DNA from: Neocallimastix lanati (nom. inval.)
Taxonomy: Eukaryota > Neocallimastigomycota > Neocallimastigomycetes > Neocallimastigales > Neocallimastigaceae
Direction: 5' to 3'
Assembly (NCBI GenBank): GCA_016946835.1
Contig: JACVTC010000036.1
Coordinates: forward strand, 1,137,501-1,190,000
DNA length: 52,500 nt
The notes beneath the pieces were generated by a model. It saw nothing but the letters and a program-made list of their open reading frames with translations. It searched no databases and was not told the origin of the DNA. This document shows, piece by piece, positions 35,640 through 52,500 of the stretch. Positions within the stretch are counted from its first letter, which is position 1. Each line of letters starts with the position of its first letter. The position numbers and the translations under genes are program-made.

Positions 35640-36250
35640 TAACCTTCTTTAATAGTTCTTTCTTCTCTAAATTACACAAAACAATCGTTCTTCTTCATCA
35701 GTCTCCTTATTAATTGGAGCAATTACTTTGATATTATCTTCCGATTTAAACTGACATAAGCGGGTGTGATGCATTTGGCCAAATTGCTTTTCGCCAGATT
35801 GCATTTCGCCAATTTTTTTGAAAGCATGTGGCGTATTAAAAAAATGTGGCATTTCGCCAAATTGAAAATTATTAAATAAATAAATAAATCAATAAATAAA
35901 ATTAAATATTATTAATATCGCATAAAAACAATTTTAAAAAAAATATTTTGAATATTTATTTATTTATTCATTTATTTATATCAATACTCCGCTTGTCGAA
36001 ATACAACCTGGCGAAAAGCAACTTGGGGAAATGCAACTTGAGAAATGCAACATTTTAATACTACGCCACCTGGCGAAATGCAATTTGGGGAAATGCAACT
36101 CTCCCGACACAAGCTACAGAGTAAGGGATAGATAAATAATCCATTATCAATCTGAGTTTTTAAATTTAATAGAAGATCGAAAAAGGGTACAAAGTTAGTG
36201 ATTATACTAAAATTGATGGATCGTCAACGCTAAAAATGCAGTAAGACAGG
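35640..36250 (-). pseudogene. Coding relic split by the foldback element
   Basis: On the minus strand, the frame left of the element (35760 to about 35660, contains CQFKSEDNIKVIAPINKETD) and the frame to its right (about 36250 to 36114, contains FVPFFDLLLNLKTQIDNG) are in register. They join if the element and one copy of the flanking seven bases are removed. No family was recognised. A retroelement polyprotein is possible given the neighbours. The opposite strand is interrupted by stops. Confidence 0.4.
35761..36106. mobile_element. Foldback/MITE-like element with subrepeated inverted arms
   Basis: The left arm (35761-35863) and right arm (about 35988-36106) are inverted copies built from several versions of the unit TTGGCGAAATGCAA, including variants reading GGGGAAATGCAA and GGCGAAAAGCAA. 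The outer ends match as CGGGxGxGxTGCATTT over about 45 bp with few mismatches. The centre (35864-35987) is plain A/T. The flanks are acataag (35754-35760) and acacaag (36107-36113), a likely seven-base target duplication with one difference. It encodes no transposase, so it would be non-autonomous. Confidence 0.8.
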
Positions 36251-36558
36251 CTAGCAGGGCCAATGCCTTTGAAGGAGAAGACCATAATTTCTTTCAGATA
36301 GTCAATTCAAATCCTAATCCTGAATAAGTAATAAGAAGGTGAGATTCGTTACATATGAACTTTTTTCTGAATTTATTTATACACTTTATTTTGAATATTA
36401 CTTTCTATTTCACGTTACTATCCTTTATTATGTTCTTATTGAACAAATAATATATTTACTTTTTTTATTTTAATTATGTACTTTTTTTTAAAAAAAATTA
36501 ATGTAATTAATTAATGAATAAATAAATAAAGATTAGATTTCGCAACACCTGCGGCTGT

Positions 36559-36589
<31 letters not shown>

Positions 36590-36591
<2 letters not shown>

Positions 36592-37110
36592 AATTGCCAT
36601 AGGAATCTTATCAGGGTTTTCTTTTGATTCCTTCGACGGTAACATCTACCACAAAATTATTCTTCATTGGCTTCCTTAGATTTACTCTTATAAGTATGGG
36701 TTGCATTATTAACCAGAATAATTGAGGTAAAAATGTTATCTAACATACCCATAGCTTTTATTTAATTTCTTCCTAATTTAATCCCTCTAGCAACTTGAGC
36801 TCGTGGTTTTGGTGAAACATTCATTAACTGTCTGAAGGTTATATTACATTTTGTAGAATTATGGTCCTGAAGCACAACATAACCTTTCTGATTAGTTTGC
36901 ATTTAAACTTTTCTAGATTATTCTGAAGTCTTACTTTCAGATTGCGTATTCTCATCTTGATTGATTAAAATCTCTAATTTGTTCAATGGTTCGTTAAATT
37001 TTATTATTTAGTATATTTTCCGCATGAATTATATTCTCTAAGTTTTCATCTTCAGGAATTAAGTTTATTTCATTGATAACTAATTCTATTCAAATTATAT
37101 CCAAACTTTA
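36590..37110 (-). mobile_element. Ty3/gypsy-like Gag-protease junction remnant
   Basis: Read leftwards, several frames give retroelement-like text. Near 37100-37010 is INEINLIPEDENLENIIHAE. From the ATG at 36902 comes MQTNQKGYVVLQDHNSTKCN, then ITFRQLMNVSPKPRAQVARG. After a frameshift, VVDVTVEGIKRKP ends near 36610. A linker followed by a (V/I)xVxVxG strand is how gypsy proteases begin, but the DSG/DTG loop itself is not visible before the A tract at 36559-36585. Stops and shifts make it non-functional. Confidence 0.5.
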
Positions 37111-37689
37111 TGAGAATATTGGAAAATTATAATGTAAGTAAGGAATCTATAATCTCTTTCAATAATGAAATAATTATTTATTCGTACCTTATTTAGCAGA
37201 AGAGTTACCATGATCTAGTGATAATATACCATGACTTATCAGGCCGAACTCTCCTGGTTCGACTAATATTATTTTCCAATCTATAATAATTTTAGTTCAA
37301 TGGTTAACTAGAATATTGTTGAAAATACTAGAATTTCTTCAGTTAAATTTCTATAACAGAATGAAACCAGAAATTCTATTTTTATAATTATTTTTATCAT
37401 TTTTTCTATAAGATTCATTTTCGAGAAAGAAATCTTGATTTCTCGAAATTTCATCAAATTAAACTTTATCAAAAATGCTTTTTCCGAAAAAATTATTAAT
37501 ATGTGTGAATTTTGCACCAAAAAACACTTTTTTCTTTGTGCTTTTATTAATTAATTAGCTAATAAGTAATTAAAAATATTACTACAACTAATTAATAATA
37601 TATAATATTTTATATTTAATACATTAATAAAATAATTTTTCTGTAAAAGCAAATAACTTATTGAAAGTGTGACAAACCTGTTGTGTAAT

Positions 37690-37840
37690 CATCTTGTCAC
37701 AGATATTATTTCACCTCCCGTCCGCACAGATTAAACTTTGATCGTGAGGCATAATATTTGCTAAGGAATTCAGGTTAAATGTCATGTGGAAGGAAACACC
37801 TGAATCCAGGGTCCAAGTAGAAATTTCGTGGTAATTTTCT
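37690..37840 (-). mobile_element. Ty1/copia protease remnant
   Basis: Leftwards from about 37835 a frame reads STWTLDSGVSFHMTFNLNSL, then ANIMPHDQSLICADGR and a stop. This matches the copia retropepsin signature W-x-L-D-S-G-(A/V)-S-x-H-M-T, with the catalytic Asp present. No flanking Gag knuckle or integrase was identified. It lies about 0.6 kb from the gypsy-like relic. Confidence 0.8.
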
Positions 37841-39106
37841 CTTTTTCAATTTTCAAAATATTTAAGGCCATACCTCGGTAAACGTAATTTTTCTTTGGTG
37901 TTATAAAAATTTCTTTTATTATATTTATTATTATCTAAATATTATTTATATAGTTATTATTTTTATAATTACTATTTTTATAATTATTGTTTTTGACCAT
38001 GCTATTTGATTCTGGTTGGTTCAATGCTCCTTCGTTATGGGAAAATTTATACACTTCAAGGGTCTTAAGGTTCTTCAAATTCTTTCACAGATACGTAATT
38101 TGACTGGAATTTTTCTAAGTCTTCTTCCGTATTTAACAAATTTTAACAATTATATTATATATCTCAAAAGAAGTATTGGTAATATATTTAATTTACTTTT
38201 AAAGTCATTTTCATTTCTATTAATTATTAATGATTTGGTTTGATTATCAGAGTCAAGTATTGCTTGTGTTACATTTGGAGTGCACATCATATCAGAAATA
38301 GTTTTTATCTATAAGTATTTAATTGTATTTATTTGGATTATCCTTTTTTATATATGTTGTTGATATTATCTTAATACAATTATTTAAATAATACGTTGAT
38401 AGTAATAAATATAGTTCTCCATTCAAATCCTTTTCATTTTTTATAATAAGGATCAGCTTAGTTGAGATTGGATTGTAAGTAGAGATTTTGAAATATAATT
38501 TTTCGGATTCTTTGATAATAATAAAAATTTAGATTTTAAATTCTTAATAAAGAGGAAAATAGAATGCTCTTTTCATGAATCTTAATGAGACTCCAAATCT
38601 TTTATTTTGAAATGAAAATGATCCATATGAAATTACTTTTAATAAGTCTTGTTATTAATTTATTACAAAACTAGTTATGTTATAAATTACAAGAATAGTA
38701 AATAATTTGATATAGGATTTAGCACATGCTATATATTGTGGGTCATTCTACATTATACACTAAAATATTAATCATAAAAACTTTATAAGTATGCGCAACA
38801 ATAATTTGAATATAAAATAAATTATAAATAATAATTAAATTTTAAAAATAATGTACATAATATTGGAAATATTTGTTATATATAGATATATAATATTCTT
38901 CAAAAATAAGATATTCTCTGGTCTTATATTCTATAAAAATAAAATATTTAATTAAAAAATTTTAAAATAAAAAATATTATTTTAACTTTTCATATTTATT
39001 TGTTTAAACACACCATTTATGATAAAATTAATTAAACTTGTTCAGCTTTTTCTTATTTGAGTATTCATTATTACAATTATTTTTTTATACAATAATTATT
39101 ATAAAA

Positions 39107-39146
<40 letters not shown>

Positions 39147-40693
39147 CTTTCTTTTAACATTTCTATAGAATAACCCTATTTTTATAATATTTATATTTAT
39201 ACTTTCTCTATCTCTTTAATAATATTATTAATTTGATTAAATTAAACATCTAACCTTATAGATTACTATAAATATTATATATATTAATATATTTATATAT
39301 TTATACACAATATCAAAAAATTAAATGAAATTAATATATAGATAACCTCAATTAATAATATATCCATCACATTCTCTTAACATGTAATCATTTGGAAATA
39401 TATGTACAATTTTATGAAATATAGATTGTAAATTTTATAATTTAACTTTTTTTTCCTTCTGTAATATCACTTCAAAATTTTAATAGTAATAAATAAAATT
39501 ATTTTTAAAAAAAATAATAATAATTAAAAAAAAAGAATTAAATTTAATATAATAATTTTTTTTATTTGTTTTTGAAAGTATAATGAAAGTATAGATATTA
39601 GAAGATTTTGAATCCAATTTTCCATATAATTAACATATGATATGAGAATATATAAAGATAAAATATAATAATTATATAAATTAAAATGAGTGATAGTAAT
39701 ATTATTAAAACTCAATTATTAGAAAGAATCCATTATTATTGAAGAAACATCTTTAATTAAATAGTAAATTAAATTATTATTACCAATAAGTTTTATGGTA
39801 TATCATCATTGATGAAAAATGTTGTAATGCACCATTCATAATGATTAGAAAATCTTTTTAACAAGGAAACTAAATATTGAAATGATAAAAGAATTTTATC
39901 ATATATAATTATATCTAGTAAACTACAAAAATATACTAAAACTAGGATATATTTCTTTAAAAGTAAAGATATATACCTGAGATATTTATATATTAGCTGT
40001 AAGTGATGTAGCTAATAATCTTATAGACATCTGATCCATTAGCTCAAAATCCAATTACTTTAATTATTTGTTAGTTAATAATGATATTTCATAACTATAT
40101 AAATTAATATGAATATCATCAATACTTTTTGGTAATAATATTAATTATGAACTAAATATTGATATTTGTTATATTCTGTAAATTGATATAAAATTTTACA
40201 TATTCAAGTTAATGCTATCCATTACTTAATATTACTTCCATTAATTAAATGTATGACATCATATGTATATTCCAGGGTTTAAATCAATAATTTACCTCAA
40301 AAATACTAGAATAATTTATTATTTGATTATCATTGGATATTCATATGTCTAAACTGGAAAAAAACCAATACTGGATTATCATCCGTATTTCTACTATCAA
40401 ATAATTTAAATATGATTTATTATTGAAAATTATATTATATATTCTATATATAAAGATATAAAGAAAAATAATTTAATATATAAATTAAATAATTATACAA
40501 TAAAGTTATTATTATAATCATATTCTTTTGAAAAAATCCCAAATATATATATTAGTGAGAACTTGAATAGTATTTAAATATAGAATATAATTAATATATT
40601 ATCTATAAATTTATATATTTATGTATTATTTTATTAAATATTGTCAATTAAAACCAATAATTTTTTATTTTTTATATTGATTAAATTATTTTT

Positions 40694-40733
<40 letters not shown>

Positions 40734-41175
40734 ATATATATGTATATATTAAGTTTTGATAATAAAATTTTATAATATTTATTATTGTTATTATAAATAA
40801 AGTAATCAAACTTACTAATTATATTTATTAGTTAAATTTTTAATTTTGGAAAATTTATTTAATAATTTTATAAGAGTATTTTAAAGAAATAATATTTTTC
40901 TTTTAAATTTATCAAATAAGTTTCATTATGTGTTAATACTTAATTACATACATAACTCTCTTTTAAAGCTTAATAAGAAAAGTAAAGTAATCTTTTATTT
41001 TTATTTTTATTTTTATTTTTTATTTTTTTTTTTATTTTTTATATTTATAAAAATAAAGAATGACCATTATCATATAATTGAGATAGAAATTATGCATATT
41101 TATTCTATATTATATGAGTAATATAGTATAGAATAAAAATTATTGTTTATTTTATTATTAATTAAACAATACATA
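37841..41175. other. Intergenic region, no gene recognised
   Basis: A/T-rich DNA. 37841-38700 has somewhat higher complexity and may contain more eroded transposon sequence, but no motif is recognisable. A TA microsatellite lies at 39110-39136 and a T tract of about 45 at 40688-40732. It includes the 3' flank of the receptor gene. Confidence 0.55.
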
Positions 41176-46742
<5,567 letters not shown>

Positions 46743-46867
46743 TTTTTTTATAAATATTTAAAAAAAATAAATAAATAAAAAAATATTAATAGAATACTTT
46801 GAAATAATCTTTTTCTTATTATTATTAATTTTTTTTTTAATTTTAAATTAATCTTTCTTTTTCTTTT

Positions 46868-46935
<68 letters not shown>

Positions 46936-47526
46936 GTTCCATAAATTTTAAAATAATATTTGAATATTATCATCAAATATATTTATATTTTTATTATATA
47001 TATTTTATATTGATCTTTTTTTTTTTCTATAATTTATAATTTCTTTTATAAGCTTTATAAAGATTTTTGAATATCCAAATAATTAATATAAAAATTAATT
47101 TTTAAATAATATTCTATTTTTCGAAATCATAGTTTATAGTTTGATACATTATCAAGTATTTGACATTCAAATTAAAAATTTAAAAATTTATTAGAATTAA
47201 AAAAATTTTATTATATATAAATAGAAAAAGATATATTTATATATTTTATTATTAGGATTATTAAAAAAAGATTATTTAAAAAATTATAAATTTAAATTTA
47301 AAATATTCATCAATTAGTTGATTTTCTCATTTACATATTTATTTATTTAATTAGGAAATTACATATTCATTTATTTATTAAAATCTAATAATTAATAATT
47401 AAGTTTTTTTTTTTTTTTTTTTTTTTTAAATTATTCAGTTATTTAATTATTTAATTGAGTATTAAATAATAAACTTTAACATGATTAAAGCTTCTTATTA
47501 AAATAATGAAATAATACTTTTAAATT

Positions 47527-47557
<31 letters not shown>

Positions 47558-48904
47558 CAAGATATATATATATATTAATTATGATTTTCTTAAAATAATT
47601 TTTTATTTTAATCCTATATAAATATTTATTACTTATTATTATTTTATTTTACAATTTGTAAAGTTGGAAATATAAAATTGTATATATAATATTATATTTT
47701 TATTATATTTTTCTCTTTAATTTATACTATGTAAATTATATAATATATTATATTAAAAAATAATATAGTTTTAACAATTAAAAATATCAATAAACTATGT
47801 TATATAATATCTTTTTTATAATATAATAAATTTGCTTAAAGTACTTAATAAGTATATATTCATAATTATATGTTGTAACATATATATTATGTAGCGAGAT
47901 ACGTACTGCATAGCAACCCTTCATTAATATAAAATATTATTAACAATTTTTATAATTTATTTATATGTTTAATTTTATTATTATTTTTTTTTTAAATTTA
48001 AATTTAAAAAGTGTTCATAATAAGTATAATTAATTCTATTAATAAATATATCATAATCATTAAGATTACTATTAAAAATTAAAAATATTTGGAAACTCCT
48101 TTTTTAATAATAATTATACTCAAAATCTGTTTTCAATAGTGGAAAACGGTTCATTATTAATATCTCTTGAAATAAAAAAAAAAACAATAAAAATCACTAT
48201 TTTATTAATAAAACAATAATGATTAGGAAAATAATTTTACTAAACAATAAAATATATATTATTAAAAAAAGTACCACTATTTGAATTTTTGTATTAGAAA
48301 CATATACCTATTAATTATTTCAGAAAATTAAAATATGAAATAATAAAAATAATTATTTCAAAATTATAATTTAATATTTATGTAATTAATATTATATAAA
48401 TTATTTATTATAATAAATTATATATTTTTTATATTAATTTAAAGTATTATTAATTAAAAAGATTAATTAAAATAATTTTGGTTAGTGTATTCTAATATAT
48501 AATAAAGTACGTTATTTTCATATTAATATGAATAAAATAAATTGATATAAGTATTTTAATATATTATTTATATTATAAATATATACTTTAAAATTTTAAT
48601 TTTTTTTATATTTGTTCATTTATTTATTAATATAAATTATATATAATTTATTTATTTCATTTATTTATTTTAACATACATATATTTTATACAGTTATGTT
48701 ACAGAATAATATTATTACTATAATATATAATTAATATATAGTGTATTATACATATTAATGTAACAAATATATATATTTTTTATTAGAAATTAAATTTAAA
48801 TTAAAAAAAAAAAAAAAAAAATTAACAAAATTAGTTTCTTTTTCATAACTTTAATAAAACAATAACTAAAAAATAAAATTTTTTACTTTAAAACATAATA
48901 ATAA

Positions 48905-48945
<41 letters not shown>

Positions 48946-49444
48946 TTAATAATTATAATAATAATATTGATTAACATTTTTATATTATAAATTTTAATTT
49001 TAATTATTTACATTTAATAAATTTAAATAGTTATATATTTTCAAAATTTACAAAGTATAAAGTGATAATAATTGGAAAAAATATTTTTTGGATTTATCTT
49101 TTAATCCAATTTTTTTTTTATTTATAAAAAAATATAATAAGGATCTGAACTGATTATTGGATAAAAAAAATAATAATTAAAAAAGGTATATCTTATTAAA
49201 TATATAAGTATTTACGTTATATGCACGTAATATAAATTAATAATAATAATTTAACAATTTATAATTTAAAATATTAATGTTTTACCGTAGTATAAAATAA
49301 TAAAATTATATATTTTATTTTCCATATTATTTTTTATATATATTAAAAAGCTTTTATTATTATTATTATTTTTTTTCTTTATATATGATCTTATATATTA
49401 ACTTTTATGTATATATATATACATAATCATTATGACAAAAAAAC

Positions 49445-49491
<47 letters not shown>

Positions 49492-49543
49492 ATAAACATT
49501 TTTATATTTTAATATTAGAATTATATAAATATTAAAAGAAATC
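46743..49543. other. Divergent intergenic region between receptor and TOP1
   Basis: Both genes start at its edges, so two promoters should lie here. It holds T tracts (about 60 at 46871-46930, others at 47404-47427 and 47528-47557), (AAT)n at 48898-48945 and a TA run at 49459-49484. A small G+C-richer patch occurs at 47876-47930 (contains gtagcgagatacgtactgca). No gene was recognised. Confidence 0.7.
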
Positions 49544-52500
49544 ATGTCAAATTCAGATCAGAGCTCTTATGATTCTGAAGAAATAATTCAAGAAGAAAAT
49601 AATCCAGAATGTAAAATAAAAAAATTTTTTTCTATATTTAAAAATAATTATTAAGATATCTCTTATATAATTTTATATTAAATTTAATATACTTACTTTT
49701 TTATTTTATATTTTTATTTTTATTCTTTTTATTTTATTTTATTTTATATTTATTAATACTTTACTCTTTTATACTTCACTATATATTTTATTTTATTTTT
49801 ATAAATACTTTACTCTTTTATACATCACTATATATTTTATTTTATTTTATTTTTATTAATACTTTACTTTTTTATACTACTTCAATATATATTTTATTTT
49901 ATTTTATTTTTATTAACGCTATACTCTTTTATACTACTTCACTATATATTTTATTTTATTTTTATAAATATTTTACTCTTTTATACTACTTCAATATATA
50001 TTATATTTTATTTTTATTAATACTTTACTCTTTTATACTACTTCACTATTTATTTTATTTTATTTTATTTTATCTTATGTGATATGTTGTGATATGTAAA
50101 AAATATACTGTTTTATAATATAATATATTATTGAATTTACTTTATAATGTTATTGAAATATATTATTTCAAAAATAGTGATAAAAACAAAAGAAATAGTT
50201 GAATCAGATTCTGATGATGATGATATACCGATTTCTCAAAGAAGGTCAAAATTAAATTCATCAACATCTTCAATATCAGATATTACATTAACTAATGATA
50301 AAGGTTTAAGTAATATATCTGATTCAAATAGTTCTGATTCAGATAGTGACCAACCTTTATCTCAAAGAATATCTGCTTCAAATTCTTCTCAAAATATCTT
50401 ACCAAAAAAAAGGAAAATAAAAACAGAATCAAATACTACAATTACAAATGATAACGAAAGTAGTGATTCAGAAGATGACATTGCTTTATCTAAAAGAAGA
50501 AAAGTTGCACCTTTGAAAGTAATATTTTAATAATTATTATTAATAGTGAATTAATATTCTTTTTTTTGTTTGTTTGTTTTTGAAACTAATAATTTGATAA
50601 AATTAAAAACAAATCATTTTTAGAAAGTCAAAAAGGAAGAAAAAGAAATAAAGAAAGAAATAAAGGTACAAATATATATATTTAAATGATAATAAAATGA
50701 ATGATAATAAAATGATAAGAATACTAATATTGATTCTATTATTAAAATAATTATTTAGGAGGAAGATGTTAAAAAACCAGTTAAGAGAACTCGAACTAAA
50801 AAGGAAGAAGATGAAAAACCAACCACAAAAAGAAAAAAGGCACAGACTAAAGTCAAAGAAGAAAAAGTATCAAAAAAAAAGAAGAAGAAGGAAGAAGAAG
50901 AAGTTGAAGTATTTCGTTGGTGGGACAATGAGAAAGAAGATGATAGTATTAAGTGGACAACATTAGAACATCAAGGTCCATACTTTCCTCCAGAATATGT
51001 TAGTCATGGTATTAAGATGAAATATAAAGGTATATTATTATATTGTTAAATTTAAATTTAATATCTCATAAATCAAAATATATATGTATTATTATATTTT
51101 AATTAATTAAGTAATAATAATAATTCATTATTAATATTAAATTATATTAAATTATACATATTTATAAGGAGTACCAATTGATTTAGACCCAGAATGTGAA
51201 GAAGTTGCAAACTTTTATGCCCAAGTTATTGGAACAGATTGGGGAGAAAATCCAACATTTAGGAAAAACTTTTTCAAAGACTTCCAAAAAGTATTAAAGA
51301 AAAAAATGCCAGTAAGTTAATAAAAATAAAAATAAAAATAAATACCATTAAAAATTATTATAAAATTATTTTTATTAAATAAATATTAACATTAATTTTT
51401 TTTTAAGGGATGCCCAATAAAAAAATTCGAAGATTGTGATTTTACTCCATTAACAGAATATTTTGCAGAATTAAAAGAAAAGAAAAAAGCAATGACAAAA
51501 GAAGAAAAAGAGGTAATTTAACTTTTATATATATATTATTTATTATTAAATATATATATATATTATTTTATTTTTTATTTTATTTTATTTTATTTTATTC
51601 AATCTGTACTTCATATTTATATTTCTACTATTTATTTTATTTAATTTTATTTTATTTTTTGATACAATGAAAAATTAAATAATTGATAAAATAATAATAA
51701 TTTTATTTAAATTAAAAGGTTATTAAAAAGGAAAAACAAGAAATTGAAGATAAATATGGATGGGCATTATTAGATGGAAGAAAGGAAAAAGTTGGCAACT
51801 TCAGAATTGAACCTCCAGGACTATTTCGTGGACGTGGTGAACATCCAAAAACTGGAACATTAAAAGTAATTAAACTAAATATTTATTTCATTAATTAAAA
51901 ATTAATAATTAATTAATAAAATTAATTTAAGAATAATTAATCTGAATATTTGTTACAAATTATTAAAAATATATTTAATATATTTAATATATTTATTTTA
52001 TTTTTTCTTATTTTTTTTATTTATTTTCTCTAATTATACCAACATTATATTTATATTAATTATACCAATATATTTTATATAAAAAAATATTTAATTAAAA
52101 AAAAAAAAAATTGAACGAACTAAATAGCATCGAGTATACCCAGAAAGTGTTACAATTAATATTGGTGAAAATGCTACAATACCACCTCCACCTGAAGGTC
52201 ATAAATGGGGAAAAATTATTCATGATAACACAGTAATGTGGCTAGCAATGTGGAAAGAGAATGTTAATGATAGTTTTAAATATGTTTGGTTAGCTGCTGG
52301 TTCTTCATTAAAAGGTCAAAGTGACTATAAAAAATTTGAAAAAGCTAGAGAATTAAAGGTATTATTTAGATGATAAAAATAATAAAAGAATATAACTTAA
52401 AAATAAATTTTAAAAATTAAATAATTTTGATTTGATTTTATTAATATATTATTAAAAATTAAATATTCATATATTATTCTAATGTTATTGATAATATTAT
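49544..52500 (+). CDS. TOP1: DNA topoisomerase I (type IB), 3' end outside window
   Basis: Exons 49544-49610, 50178-50518, 50624-50665, 50759-51029, 51169-51311, 51408-51512, 51719-51865 and 52128-52358 join in frame to 449 residues; the gene then continues beyond the edge. Residues 1-200 are acidic/Ser-rich then Lys-rich (RRSKLN, KKRKIK, KRRKV), the usual nuclear-targeting N-terminus. The core begins near 203 with [20 protein letters not shown], then GPYFPPEYV. It contains [49 protein letters not shown] and [16 protein letters not shown], all standard type IB blocks. The enzyme nicks one DNA strand through a 3'-phosphotyrosine to relax supercoils in transcription and replication. The catalytic Arg/Lys/His residues and Tyr lie past the window edge, so activity cannot be judged. 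Confidence 0.96.
49735..50070. repeat. Tandem repeat (49-57 bp unit) in TOP1 intron 1
   Basis: Six copies of a unit starting at ctcttttatac (about 49764, 49813, 49867, 49924, 49976 and 50028), each followed by a TATATTTTATTTTATTTTTA-type block. Successive copies differ in a few bases and in spacer length. The array lies inside the first intron of TOP1. Confidence 0.85.

Noticed and set aside
35667-35852. 61-codon minus-strand frame across the foldback arm
   Set aside because: Its first half is translated foldback repeat; only the later half is host coding sequence, described as a relic.
39780-40100. Stretch with slightly raised complexity, checked for a degenerate kinase lobe
   Set aside because: Frames on both strands are short and no motif could be aligned with any confidence.
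46748-46942. Lys-run minus-strand frame just upstream of the receptor start
   Set aside because: Reverse complement of a T tract of about 60 bases; no link in frame to the receptor ATG at 46742.
47876-47930. G+C-richer patch in the TOP1-receptor spacer, checked as an RNA gene
   Set aside because: Only about 50 bases, and no stable fold or box motif was seen.

Overview
The window is extremely A+T-rich eukaryotic nuclear DNA. Intergenic sequence is almost entirely A/T homopolymers and (TAAA)n, (AAT)n or (TTTA)n microsatellites. Genes carry short GT..AG introns and encode proteins full of Asn, Glu-Asn, Lys and Ser runs. The conserved proteins, the Ty1/copia and Ty3/gypsy debris, a Sel1-repeat pseudokinase and a class C-like receptor with a beta-helix ectodomain best fit an anaerobic gut fungus (Neocallimastigomycota). 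That placement is inferred from style and gene content, not from a marker gene. Dictyostelids share the base composition but fit the gene set less well.

Layout. 1-127: 3' end of a plus-strand gene. 960-1941: broken Asn-rich minus-strand gene. 2.0-5.8 kb: a graveyard of retroelement pieces in both orientations (copia integrase, gypsy-like Gag/zinc knuckle/protease, a possible solo LTR, copia RT/RNase H). 7336-10622 (+): four-exon Rho guanine nucleotide exchange factor. 12179-14272 (-): Cdc37 Hsp90 co-chaperone in four exons. 15.0-18.0 kb: internally deleted copia element and short coding relics. 18359-24271 (+): seven-exon gene joining a BTB domain to membrane segments. 24905-32392 (-): single-exon 2495-residue pseudokinase with Sel1 repeats. 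35.5-37.9 kb: foldback element plus gypsy and copia relics. 41176-46742 (-): eleven-exon class C-like 7TM receptor. 49544 to the window end (+): DNA topoisomerase I, 3' end missing.

Splice structures were worked out by hand. In each of the four complete multi-exon genes the exon lengths sum to a multiple of three and every junction keeps frame. The topoisomerase exons also keep frame up to the window edge. The exact boundaries remain predictions without transcripts.

Functionally, the set mixes housekeeping (topoisomerase I; Cdc37 delivering kinases to Hsp90) with signalling: a surface receptor with a polysaccharide-lyase-like ectodomain, a RhoGEF, a pseudokinase scaffold and a BTB membrane protein. 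Nothing suggests an operon-like arrangement. The most promising candidates for something undescribed are the beta-helix/EGF/7TM receptor and the BTB-membrane fusion.
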